9,750 bases of DNA from Chloroflexota bacterium (GTDB lineage: Bacteria > Chloroflexota > Limnocylindria > Limnocylindrales > CSP1-4): the NCBI GenBank assembly GCA_013694835.1, contig JACDBP010000261.1, positions 1 to 9,750 of the forward strand. The letters are read 5' to 3'. The notes under the pieces were generated by a model, which did no database searches, had not been told where the DNA came from, and saw only the letters and a program-made list of their open reading frames with translations. A program made the position numbers and the translations under genes. Below, one piece after another: positions 1-6,137 of the stretch. Numbering within the stretch: position 1 is the first letter of the stretch; the number at the start of each line of letters is the position of its first letter.

Positions 1-61
1 GGCAAGGACCGCTGAGGCAGTCCTGGCCGTCGCGGGCTGTTCGCCCACCTGGCGCGAGTCG

Positions 62-137
62 GCCATCGCGTGAAGCTCGAAGGCAACCCCGACGGCCACC
101 GCGTCGCCTGCATCGCTCACGCCATCGCGTCGCCTGC
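62..137. repeat. Short direct repeats, GCCAYCGCGTCGCCTGC
   Basis: A 17-base unit occurs at 95-111 (GCCACCGCGTCGCCTGC) and 121-137 (GCCATCGCGTCGCCTGC), differing at one base, with starts 26 bases apart. The first ten bases recur at 62-71 (GCCATCGCGT), and a looser relative begins near 164. The copies are not evenly spaced and no function is apparent; a small local duplication is the simplest explanation. Confidence 0.5.
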
Positions 138-291
138 TTCTCCCCACACGAGCCAAGGTCCGATGCCATCGTGTCCCTGACGACGATGGATCGACCGTGG
201 CCCGGCTCGGTGGTCCTGTGGGCTGAAGTGGAGCGAGGCGCTGCGCGACTCCTGGGCGGCCCGCCACGCGGGGTGCGGTTGGGTCGCTGAC

Positions 292-533
292 CACGGTGAG
301 GACTGCCACGCCTCACGTTCGGGCGGACGCGGGCGGGTCGTGTCGTTTCGAGGCACGGTGAGGACTGGGAGTCCTCGTCGAGGGCCCGAGGATGGTCCTG
401 GGTGATCCCCGGCCGCTCTTGGATGCGAGATCGAGGACTGGCAGTCCTCAGCAGGTCGCGAGGGCCGCCGAGGCGCCGCGTTCGGCACCGGATCGAGGAC
501 TGGCAGTCCTCAGAACGGGTCACGAGGATCGGT
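292..533. repeat. Cluster of four palindromic repeat units
   Basis: Four copies of a 17-base dyad lie at 298-314, 360-376, 433-449 and 495-511. The last two are identical (GAGGACTGGCAGTCCTC, 7-bp arms and a GGC centre), and their identity continues outward to 429-451 and 491-513. The second copy has GGG in the centre with intact arms. The first has a changed right arm but still forms a hairpin through GTGAGG (296-301) and CCTCAC (311-316). Starts are 62, 73 and 62 bases apart. Copies 1 and 2 share CACGGTGAGGACTG. Copies 2 and 4 share CGAGGAT starting 11 bases after the core, and copy 3 has CGAGGGC starting after 10, so the unit is probably near 40 bases long. Possible roles are binding sites for a dimeric regulator, REP-like elements or structured RNA. 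Confidence 0.8.
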
Positions 534-553
534 CGCCGCCTCCCGCACGGACC

Positions 554-584
554 GCGCGCCCGTGATGTCTCACGAGTTGCGCGC
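554..584 (-). terminator. Two-tier stem-loop after the RDD gene
   Basis: GCGCGC (554-559) pairs with GCGCGC (579-584), and inside it CGTGA (561-565) pairs with TCACG (570-574) around a TGTC loop, separated by a 1/4-base internal bulge. It begins 23 bases after the RDD stop codon in the direction of transcription, where a terminator of the five-gene minus-strand operon is expected. The minus strand after it has no T-run, so it is not a classical intrinsic terminator; it may instead protect the mRNA 3' end. Confidence 0.4.
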
Positions 585-607
585 TCGTCATCGGACGCTT
601 CGCTCCG

Positions 608-1360
608 TCAGCTGGGGCTGCCGTCGCGGCGGACGACCACGCTCCCTGCCAGCTTGTCGTGAAGACCGCGACCGCGGCGGTCGCCAGCGATCGACGCGGC
701 GAGCAGCCCGTACCAGGCGAGGGCGACGACCGTGATCGTGGCCGCCACCAAGTTGGCGCCGCGCGCGTCACCCTCGGCGACGGCCGCCCGGAGGTACAGG
801 AGCGCGGCCGAGCCTGACCCCGTGAGGATGGTGGCCGGGCCGAACAGGAGCAGCCACCGGAGCAGTGCCTGGCTCCTGCCAAGCGGCAGGCCCTCCGTCC
901 GGGTGACCGTGAAGAGGCCAAGCATCATCTGTCCCGGCGTGGCGCGAAACCTCAGCCAGAACCAGACCGCGACCACGGCTGATGAACCGGCGTGGATCAG
1001 GATCGGCAGGACCTGGAACTCCAGCGCGGTCCGCGCGGTGATGCCAAGGAAGGCGGCATCGGCTGACAGGACCGCGTCGACGAGCTGTTGGGCCGCCGGG
1101 GAGAGGATCCCGCCGACGACCCCGACCAGCGTGAGATCGATGAGGAAGGCCGCAGCGCGAAGTGGCAGCTCGGCATAGACGACCCCGGGCACCGGCGGCT
1201 GCCGACGGTACGACGTCGTCGCCGGCCCGGCCTCGAAGTCCCAGCCGAGCGGAAAGGCGCCCGGCTCGAGCCGACGATCGACGACGTCCTTGCTGTCGAG
1301 GCTGGGAATGTCGCGTTGGACCGGACGCTCGACGCCGCCGATGCGGCCAAAGACACCCAC
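608..1360 (-). CDS. RDD family membrane protein
   Basis: The 250-residue product is an RDD-domain integral membrane protein. The family is small and polytopic, named for conserved Arg and Asp residues, and mostly of unknown function (some members are linked to ion transport). Visible signs are Arg68 and Asp75 at the start of the first helix (LRAAAFLIDLTLVG), the family's loop signature ATPGQMMLGL (140-149), and a late Asp in GLHDKLAGSVVV. About four hydrophobic segments lie near 69-89, 115-137, 165-190 and 205-225, after a soluble 65-residue N-terminus. I chose the GTG at 1360 because GGAGG (1367-1371) lies 6 bases before it. An in-frame ATG at 1435, with a weaker GAGGG 5 bases upstream, would add 25 low-complexity residues. 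It is last in the operon, 96 bases after the lipoprotein gene. Confidence 0.88.
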   Translation of the reverse strand: MGVFGRIGGVERPVQRDIPSLDSKDVVDRRLEPGAFPLGWDFEAGPATTSYRRQPPVPGVVYAELPLRAAAFLIDLTLVGVVGGILSPAAQQLVDAVLSADAAFLGITARTALEFQVLPILIHAGSSAVVAVWFWLRFRATPGQMMLGLFTVTRTEGLPLGRSQALLRWLLLFGPATILTGSGSAALLYLRAAVAEGDARGANLVAATITVVALAWYGLLAASIAGDRRGRGLHDKLAGSVVVRRDGSPS

Positions 1361-1366
1361 GTTCGA

Positions 1367-1371
1367 CCTCC
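1367..1371 (-). promoter_or_regulatory. Ribosome binding site deciding the RDD start
   Basis: GGAGG on the minus strand, 6 bases before the in-frame GTG at 1360. This spacing and match are better than those before the upstream ATG at 1435, so the shorter protein is preferred. Confidence 0.6.
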
Positions 1372-1456
1372 AGGCCCCCCGGACGGTCGGCGCGGCTCGT
1401 TCGAGGTCAGGGCCGCGCGCGCTGCTCGAGGCCATGGTAGCCCTCGGCGAGCATCG

Positions 1457-2683
1457 CTACGGGCTCCGGGCGAGCTCCAGCCCCGGCCCGTAGCCGGTGA
1501 GCTCCACGTAGGCTTCGCCGCCGAGGGCCCGCCCGTCGCGAGAAGCGCTCACGACCTGGGACCCCTCCCAATAGACGACTCCGGTCGTCGCGCGTGTGTC
1601 GAGCTCCTGAGCCGGCACGGTGGGCTGCAGCCCGATCTCCAGACCCTCCCCCGGCAGTGACACCTGCCAGCCGGCCGGGTAGACGGCGCCCGTGGCGGGG
1701 CTGGTCCAGTCCTTCGTGACGCTCACCCTGAACTGCTCGCGCTCCAAGTGCTCCACCCGGCCGTCCGCGCGAACCAGGGTCCCGTACACGAGGGGATACG
1801 CGCCGGCGGCGTCGCGCACCAGGGAGATGGTGACGTCCGTGCCGTCGTCCAAGTTGATCGCGAACCAGTCCCAGCCGCCGGCACCGACCTGGATGAAGTC
1901 ACCCCACTGATGGTCGAACCAGGCCTGTCCCTCCACCGCGGCTGGCACTCCGTCCAGGATCACGGTGCCCGTTGCCGCCATCCGGGTGCGGGAGTAGTAG
2001 TACGAGCCGCCGCCGACCCCGAAGTCGATGTACCCGTCGCGATCGTGGAGTGCCGTCGGGCGCGCGCCGGCGTCCAGGTCGAGTCGGAGACCGAAACCGT
2101 GGGTGACGGCATCGAGCCGATCTCGGCCCCCGCCACCAGTCATCCGCCAGGCGGTGGCCGCCATGGTCGAGCGTGCCGCGGTCTGATCTGCCGGCCCGAG
2201 TCGCCCGCCGACGTCCGGAGCCTGGAACGAGTCGCCTCCCTCGACCGCCAGATCGAACCCGACGCGCTGGTCATCGGCCGTGCCGGCATCCTGGTCCACC
2301 TGCTCTCCGATCTCGCTCTGTTCCGAGAACCGGAACGTTCCGCCCGACTCATCGGTCAGCGCAAGGTGAGACGCCCAGGTCACCGGGAACTCGCCGCGCT
2401 CCACGCGGAAGATGACGAACTCGAAGCCAAAGCGGCGTTGGTCGGCGGTCCGCAGATGCCCGGTGTAGTACCACCACTCGGTCAGTCGCCGGTGCGGCGC
2501 GTCGTCTCTCGGCAGGACGATCGGCTGAGGATCTGCCGCGGCGACCGGCCGCGACGTCCGGGGCGCTACCGACGGCATCTGCGGCTGATCCTTCGCCAGG
2601 AGGAGCCCATCTGCGGAGCAGCCGCCCACCACCAGGACAGCAAGCAGCAGGGTGAGGCCGATCACGACCAAGCGGCTGCCCAT
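1457..2683 (-). CDS. CrtC/AttH-like (lipocalin-fold) lipoprotein
   Basis: The 408-residue product belongs to the carotenoid 1,2-hydratase/AttH-like group, often annotated as predicted secreted hydrolase (COG5621 type). Residues 1-22 form a lipoprotein signal: Arg4, a hydrophobic stretch, then VVGGC with Cys22 as the lipidated residue, so the protein should be anchored outside the membrane. Family hallmarks are EWWYYTGHL (69-77), DHQWG (257-261) followed by GGWDWFAINLDDG, then VVYWEG and GEAYVELTGY near the C-terminus. CrtC itself hydrates carotenoid end groups, but most secreted relatives have no proven reaction, so carotenoid hydration is not claimed. The start ATG (2683-2681) shares its A with the transporter's TGA stop (TGATG), with GAGGG 7 bases upstream inside the transporter gene. 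A longer in-frame start at 2746 would place 21 residues before the signal peptide and is unlikely. Confidence 0.87.
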   Translation of the reverse strand: MGSRLVVIGLTLLLAVLVVGGCSADGLLLAKDQPQMPSVAPRTSRPVAAADPQPIVLPRDDAPHRRLTEWWYYTGHLRTADQRRFGFEFVIFRVERGEFPVTWASHLALTDESGGTFRFSEQSEIGEQVDQDAGTADDQRVGFDLAVEGGDSFQAPDVGGRLGPADQTAARSTMAATAWRMTGGGGRDRLDAVTHGFGLRLDLDAGARPTALHDRDGYIDFGVGGGSYYYSRTRMAATGTVILDGVPAAVEGQAWFDHQWGDFIQVGAGGWDWFAINLDDGTDVTISLVRDAAGAYPLVYGTLVRADGRVEHLEREQFRVSVTKDWTSPATGAVYPAGWQVSLPGEGLEIGLQPTVPAQELDTRATTGVVYWEGSQVVSASRDGRALGGEAYVELTGYGPGLELARSP

Positions 2684-5013
2684 CAGGCGCCCTCGCCCAG
2701 CGGCAGCCGTGCGGCGATCCAGCGCTCCAGCCGCCGCGGCATCCACCAGTTCAGGTCGCCCAGCAACCGCATCGTGGACGGCACGAGCAGTGCTCGGACG
2801 ACCGTGGCGTCGAGTGCCACGGCGATCGCCACGCCCAGTCCGAGCGCCTTGATGAGCACGATGTCGGCGAAGGCGAACGACCCCGCGACGACCACCACGA
2901 TGAGCGCCGCGCTGGTGACGATGCGCCCCGACCGCTCGAGGCCGCGTGCCACCGCTTCCCGGTTGTCGCCGGTCCGGTCGTAGACCTCCTTCATGCGGCT
3001 GAGCAGGAACACTTCGTAGTCCATCGACAGGCCGAAGAGGACGCAGAAGAGGATGACCGGCAGCGTCGTCTCGACGAAGCCCAGTGGCTGGAAGCCGAGC
3101 ACGGCAGAGAGGTTGCCGTCCTGGAAGATCCAGACCAACGCCCCGAACGAGGCGACGATCGAAAGCGCGTTCATCACCAGCGCCTTTGCTGGCAGCACCG
3201 CCGAGCGGAGCAGCACGAACAGCACCAGGTAGGTGCTGATAAGGATGAAAAGGGCCGTGCCGGGGAAGCCCGCGGCCACGCCGTCAACGACGTCCTTCAC
3301 TTCCGCGGCACCGCCGCCCACCGCGACCGTGAGTCCAGCGGGTGGCGCCAACGACGATGTCGGGTCGCGAAGGTCTTCGACGAGCCGTCGGGCCTCCGGT
3401 CGATTGGGGCCGAACGGGGTCACGACCGTGAACGCAGTCAGGTCGCCCCTGGTGGTGAGCCGTTGCGTCTCCGCCACGAAGCGATCGGGCACGCCGGCCG
3501 TCGGCGAGAGCAGGATCTGGTACTGCTCCAAGCGCAACCGCGGGTCGATGTCGACGATACCGCCGACGCGGTCGATCCGGGGGTCAGCGGCGAGCCGTCG
3601 CGAGTAGTCGAAGAGTCGCGCCACGTTATCGGGCGAGACGGCCGGACCCTCTGTCCGGACGGCCAGCAGGAGGGGAGCGAACTCCCCCTCGGGGAACTCG
3701 CGGGCAAGCAGATCGAATGCCTGGCGGGAGGGAACGCTTGGCGGCAGGATCGAGGCGTCCGGTGCGTTGAACCGGACGTGCAGGAACGGCGAGCCGAGCA
3801 ACAGCAGCAGCGCCAGCGTCGGCACCAGAACCTGCAGCGGGCGCGCCATCACCCAGCGCGCGAGCCGCGCCCAGGCGCCGCCACGTTCGTCGGGGCGGGC
3901 GACCGCTCCCACGGGGATCGGCTGGCGGCGGAGGCGCGCGGCGATCTCACGAACCGAAAACACGTCGATCCGCGGCCCGACGATGGCAAGTGCCGCAGGA
4001 AGCAGCGTCAGGGCGGCAACGACCGCCAGCCCCACGACGATGGCACCTGCCACGCCGACCGAGCGCAGGACCATGAACTCGAACAGCAGCAGACCCGTGA
4101 GCCCGAGCAGCACCGTGAGACCGCTGAAGAAGACGGCGCGACCGGCCGTTGCCACGGTCAGAGCCACGGCGCGGTCGACAGCAGGCCGATCGATCCGGCC
4201 GTCGACGAGCCGTCCACCGCCGAGCCCGGCAAGCTCCTCGCGGAAGCGGCTCGTCAGCAGCAGCGCGTAATCGACGCCGAGCCCGAAGCCGAGCAGGGTC
4301 GCCAGGTTGAGCACGAAGATGCTCATCGGTGTGACGGTCGCGATGAGGAAGATCAGGGCGAGCGCCACGAGCACCGCTGCGCCCCCGACGATCAGCGGCA
4401 CGCCGGCGGCGACCACCCCGCCGAACACCAGCAGCAGCGCGACGGCAGCCAGCGGCAGCGAGATCAATTCGCTCCGGCTGAGGTCCGCCTCCGAGACCTC
4501 CTGGATGTCGCCGTAGAACGCCGGGCCTCCAGCGATCGCGACGCTGATGCCGGGCACCTGGCGGATCGCTGCCTGGACCGGCTCCAGGGCGGCCGGCGAG
4601 TCGTCCGGCGGCAGCGTCAGGGTGACGACCTCATAGACGGTGCGGCGATCGGCGCTGACCTGGCGCGGCGCATAGACGTGGCTCAGGACCTGCCGGACGT
4701 ATCTGGCCGTGGCCACACCGCCGATCGCCTCGGCCACGGCGGCCTCGAACCGCGGCTCGCCAGCCAGGGCGTCGTTCTCGCTGCGGATCACGATGACCAT
4801 CGCCGACGGCGGCGCGCCGAGCTCGACCTCCAGGATCCGCCGTGCGCGAGCTGCCTCCAGGCCCGGCGAGGAGAATCCGCCCGCCTGCAACGCGCCCGGT
4901 GCCAGGGGCGCGAGTGGCAGCGCAGCCAGGAGCAGCAGTCCCCACGCGCCTACCACCCACCACCGGCGGCGGGCGGCGATGGCGCCGATGCGCTCGAAGA
5001 TGCTCAGGTTCAA
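2683..5013 (-). CDS. MMPL/RND family transporter
   Basis: The 776-residue inner-membrane protein is a full-length MMPL-type member of the RND superfamily, which uses proton movement to export lipids or other hydrophobic compounds. It has the usual two halves: one helix (about 18-36), an outer domain to about 185, and five helices; then a helix (about 393-412), a second outer domain, and a last helix group from about 583 to 745. The proton-relay Asp-Tyr pairs are present in both halves, Asp248-Tyr249 (GLGVDYALLL) and Asp665-Tyr666 (GLSMDYEVFL). The start is TTG at 5013; it is the first usable start after an in-frame stop at 5065-5067 and gives the standard N-terminus (IFERIGAIAARRRW), but I see no strong ribosome binding site. 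It follows osmC by 66 bases and overlaps the lipoprotein gene by one base. Its substrate is unknown. Confidence 0.95.
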   Translation of the reverse strand: MNLSIFERIGAIAARRRWWVVGAWGLLLLAALPLAPLAPGALQAGGFSSPGLEAARARRILEVELGAPPSAMVIVIRSENDALAGEPRFEAAVAEAIGGVATARYVRQVLSHVYAPRQVSADRRTVYEVVTLTLPPDDSPAALEPVQAAIRQVPGISVAIAGGPAFYGDIQEVSEADLSRSELISLPLAAVALLLVFGGVVAAGVPLIVGGAAVLVALALIFLIATVTPMSIFVLNLATLLGFGLGVDYALLLTSRFREELAGLGGGRLVDGRIDRPAVDRAVALTVATAGRAVFFSGLTVLLGLTGLLLFEFMVLRSVGVAGAIVVGLAVVAALTLLPAALAIVGPRIDVFSVREIAARLRRQPIPVGAVARPDERGGAWARLARWVMARPLQVLVPTLALLLLLGSPFLHVRFNAPDASILPPSVPSRQAFDLLAREFPEGEFAPLLLAVRTEGPAVSPDNVARLFDYSRRLAADPRIDRVGGIVDIDPRLRLEQYQILLSPTAGVPDRFVAETQRLTTRGDLTAFTVVTPFGPNRPEARRLVEDLRDPTSSLAPPAGLTVAVGGGAAEVKDVVDGVAAGFPGTALFILISTYLVLFVLLRSAVLPAKALVMNALSIVASFGALVWIFQDGNLSAVLGFQPLGFVETTLPVILFCVLFGLSMDYEVFLLSRMKEVYDRTGDNREAVARGLERSGRIVTSAALIVVVVAGSFAFADIVLIKALGLGVAIAVALDATVVRALLVPSTMRLLGDLNWWMPRRLERWIAARLPLGEGA

Positions 5014-5036
5014 GTCGAGGTCCCGGCTTCGTGGAG

Positions 5037-5064
5037 CGGCGGCCGCACGGAGCGACGGCCGCCG
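5037..5064 (-). other. 9-bp inverted repeat between osmC and mmpL
   Basis: CGGCGGCCG (5037-5045) and CGGCCGCCG (5056-5064) are perfectly complementary arms around a 10-base loop. On the minus-strand transcript the hairpin begins 15 bases after the osmC stop codon and ends 23 bases before the transporter's TTG start. No T-run follows, so it could attenuate, slow or stabilise the operon mRNA rather than end it. No other feature lies in this gap. Confidence 0.55.
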
Positions 5065-5079
5065 TCAGGTGATTCGCGT

Positions 5080-5589
5080 TCAGTGTCCGCCGCGGATGGC
5101 TCCCGCGTCGCTGGCGGGCGGCTCGTCATCGTCGACAGCCGCGCCCAGATCGGGCGTCACTGGGGGCGTGGCGTCGACCTCGACCACCACCTCCGTCTCG
5201 ATCGAGGCCGTCTCGCGAACGGTGGCCAGCACCGAGCAGTACCTCTCGACGCTGAGAGCTACGGCGCGTTCCGCCACCGACTGTGTGATGCCCCGGCCGC
5301 GGATGGTGAATCGCAGCGTGAGGCGTTGATACGGCCAGGGCGGGTCGGTCGCCTGCTCCCCGACGACCTGGACCTCGAGCCCGGTCAGCTCCCGGCGCGA
5401 CTTGCCCATGATCTCCACGATGTCCCAGATGGAGCAGCTGCCGGCGCCGGCGAGCAACAGTTCCGCCGCGCTGAAGCCGGTCGCCGGACCGTCGCCGTGC
5501 GGGGCATTCACAGGAATCGTCACGGGGTGCGATCCGCGCGCCTCGAAGCGTCCGTGATCCGGTCGCCAGGTCACCGTGACGGTCCTCAA
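5080..5589 (-). CDS. OsmC family protein (thiol peroxidase type)
   Basis: The 169-residue protein belongs to the OsmC/Ohr family, dimeric cytoplasmic enzymes that reduce organic hydroperoxides with a pair of cysteines. Both cysteines are present: Cys52 in GAGSCSIWDIVEIM and Cys118 in VERYCSVLATV. The core (1-140) has the family pattern FSAAELLLAGAGSC, and the closing strand ETASIETEVVVEVDA is typical. A 30-residue acidic, proline-containing tail ending GGH follows the core, which is longer than usual; its role is unknown. The position after the first Cys (SIWDIVEIM) resembles the general OsmC (YhfA-like) branch more than Ohr, so the substrate is uncertain. The start is TTG at 5589, supported by GGAGG (5597-5601) 7 bases upstream. 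It lies 25 bases after the 122-aa membrane protein gene and 66 bases before the transporter gene. Confidence 0.92.
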   Translation of the reverse strand: MRTVTVTWRPDHGRFEARGSHPVTIPVNAPHGDGPATGFSAAELLLAGAGSCSIWDIVEIMGKSRRELTGLEVQVVGEQATDPPWPYQRLTLRFTIRGRGITQSVAERAVALSVERYCSVLATVRETASIETEVVVEVDATPPVTPDLGAAVDDDEPPASDAGAIRGGH

Positions 5590-5596
5590 GCGACGC

Positions 5597-5601
5597 CCTC
5601 C
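5597..5601 (-). promoter_or_regulatory. Ribosome binding site for the osmC-like TTG start
   Basis: GGAGG on the minus strand, 7 bases before TTG 5589. It justifies a TTG start for a protein whose first residues (RTVTVTWRP) already match the family's opening beta strand. Confidence 0.65.
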
Positions 5602-5614
5602 GGGGTCGCGCGGG

Positions 5615-5983
5615 TCACTCGCTGATGACCGACCAGATGAAGCCCATGAAGATGAAGAAGCCGCCGAGCATGCCGATCAGGCCCAGGCCGCCCTCGTTCT
5701 GTTTCGGCAGGAGCTTTATGCCGGCCATGAAGACCCCCCACGCGATGATCAACAGGAAGAAGGCGACGCGGCCGTTCCGGCCGGTGAGGGCGCGGACCCA
5801 GCCGGTGTAACGCGACTCCGGCACCATCGCGGCGCGAAAGATGATCACGATCACGAGGGCGCCCATCGCGATCCCGGCAAGCAGCGCCACGGGCTGGGCG
5901 ATGGCGCTCGCGAAGGACGCATAGAAGCCGATGACGGCGCCACCGGCCAGCAGCAGGACGACCAGTGGCAGCAGGCGACGCAT
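5615..5983 (-). CDS. Small four-helix membrane protein of unknown function
   Basis: The 122-residue protein is almost entirely membrane: hydrophobic segments lie near 4-24, 30-50, 73-92 and 100-120, joined by short loops, with positive residues at the N-terminus (MRRLL) and in the 56-72 loop (ESRYTGWVRALTGRNGR). There is no signal peptide cleavage motif, cysteine or charged residue inside a helix that would suggest catalysis. I do not recognise the family. The ATG at 5983 was chosen because the protein then begins at the first helix; further in-frame upstream codons give unlikely, non-hydrophobic sequence over the divergent promoter region. There is no clear ribosome binding site, and a TAnnnT box lies just upstream, which would fit a leaderless mRNA. 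It is the first gene of the minus-strand cluster, 25 bases before osmC. Confidence 0.72.
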   Translation of the reverse strand: MRRLLPLVVLLLAGGAVIGFYASFASAIAQPVALLAGIAMGALVIVIIFRAAMVPESRYTGWVRALTGRNGRVAFFLLIIAWGVFMAGIKLLPKQNEGGLGLIGMLGGFFIFMGFIWSVISE

Positions 5984-5991
5984 CGTCGCGG

Positions 5992-5997
5992 AGTCTA
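5992..5997 (-). promoter_or_regulatory. Possible -10 box for a leaderless operon mRNA
   Basis: TAGACT on the minus strand ends 8 bases before the ATG at 5983. A -10 element here would put the transcription start at or next to the start codon. I found no convincing -35 element at 16-18 bases, so this is a weak call. Confidence 0.25.
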
Positions 5998-6093
5998 CCA
6001 AGTCGCAACCCTGCCCAGGCACAGCCGCCGCCAGGGCAGAGCGCGTACCAGGGCACAGGTGCAGAGCGGGTTCGGGGGCCAGGCCTGCTGAGG

Positions 6094-6099
6094 TATCAT
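6094..6099 (+). promoter_or_regulatory. Possible -10 box for kamA
   Basis: TATCAT matches the -10 consensus at 5 of 6 positions in GC-rich surroundings and would give a leader of roughly 45 bases before the GTG start. The hexamer 17 bases upstream (TTCGGG, 6071-6076) is a poor -35, so the promoter would need an activator or another sigma factor. Confidence 0.3.
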
Positions 6100-6115
6100 C
6101 CGCCACCATCCAGTG

Positions 6116-6132
6116 TGCATACTTTCTATGCA
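6116..6132 (+). promoter_or_regulatory. Inverted repeat in the kamA leader
   Basis: TGCATA (6116-6121) and TATGCA (6127-6132) are perfect 6-bp inverted arms around CTTTC. The element is unusually AT-rich for this window and ends 5 bases before the ribosome binding site. It could be an operator for a dimeric regulator or a small leader hairpin that affects ribosome access. No regulator gene lies in the window. Confidence 0.5.
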
Positions 6133-6137
6133 TCGGC

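Larger units (their letters stand above)
1..553. other. Gene-poor repeat-bearing intergenic region
   Basis: I see no convincing gene here. Open frames exist on both strands, but they are arginine/proline/serine-rich, cross the palindromic repeats and resemble no protein family, as expected for random GC-rich DNA. One minus-strand frame is open from about 312 off the left edge, with a GTG at 120, and could be the 5' part of a gene outside the window; I cannot identify it and there is no good ribosome binding site before that GTG. The content that can be supported is short direct repeats at 62-137 and four palindromic units at 292-533. The region lies downstream of the minus-strand operon that ends at 608. 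Confidence 0.6.

Noticed and set aside
16..120. A plus-strand reading with VKLEGNPDG, reminiscent of molybdopterin oxidoreductases
   Set aside because: The phrase is short, an in-frame TGA lies just upstream at 13-15, the expected iron-sulfur cysteines are absent, and the rest of the frame does not fit the family.
1..120. A minus-strand GTG at 120 beginning a gene that leaves the window on the left
   Set aside because: Forty open codons in GC-rich DNA are not significant, there is no good ribosome binding site, and the sequence matches no family I know. It is kept only as a possibility.
117..488. A 123-codon minus-strand frame over the palindromic repeats
   Set aside because: It reads straight through three of the palindrome copies, producing repeated QSS-type peptides, and has no family resemblance or ribosome binding site.
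292..533. A mini CRISPR array
   Set aside because: Only four units that diverge from each other, centre spacing of 62/73/62, similarity that extends into the would-be spacers, and no cas gene in the window.
402..662. An 86-codon plus-strand frame from the repeats into the RDD gene
   Set aside because: Arg/Ser-rich, crosses palindromes and overlaps the 3' end of the well-supported RDD gene antisense.
1436..1456. Start of the RDD protein at ATG 1435
   Set aside because: Possible, with GAGGG 5 bases upstream, but the GTG at 1360 has a better GGAGG at 6 bases and the extra 25 residues look like untranslated leader.
1748..2983. A 411-codon plus-strand frame opposite the lipoprotein gene
   Set aside because: Antisense shadow: the minus strand encodes a signal peptide and CrtC/AttH motifs over the same DNA, and the plus-strand product has no recognisable domain.
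3463..5625. A 720-codon plus-strand open frame opposite the transporter and osmC
   Set aside because: It runs antisense to two clearly recognised genes, is full of Arg/Gln/Asp/His without any family pattern, and is the usual GC-rich shadow frame.
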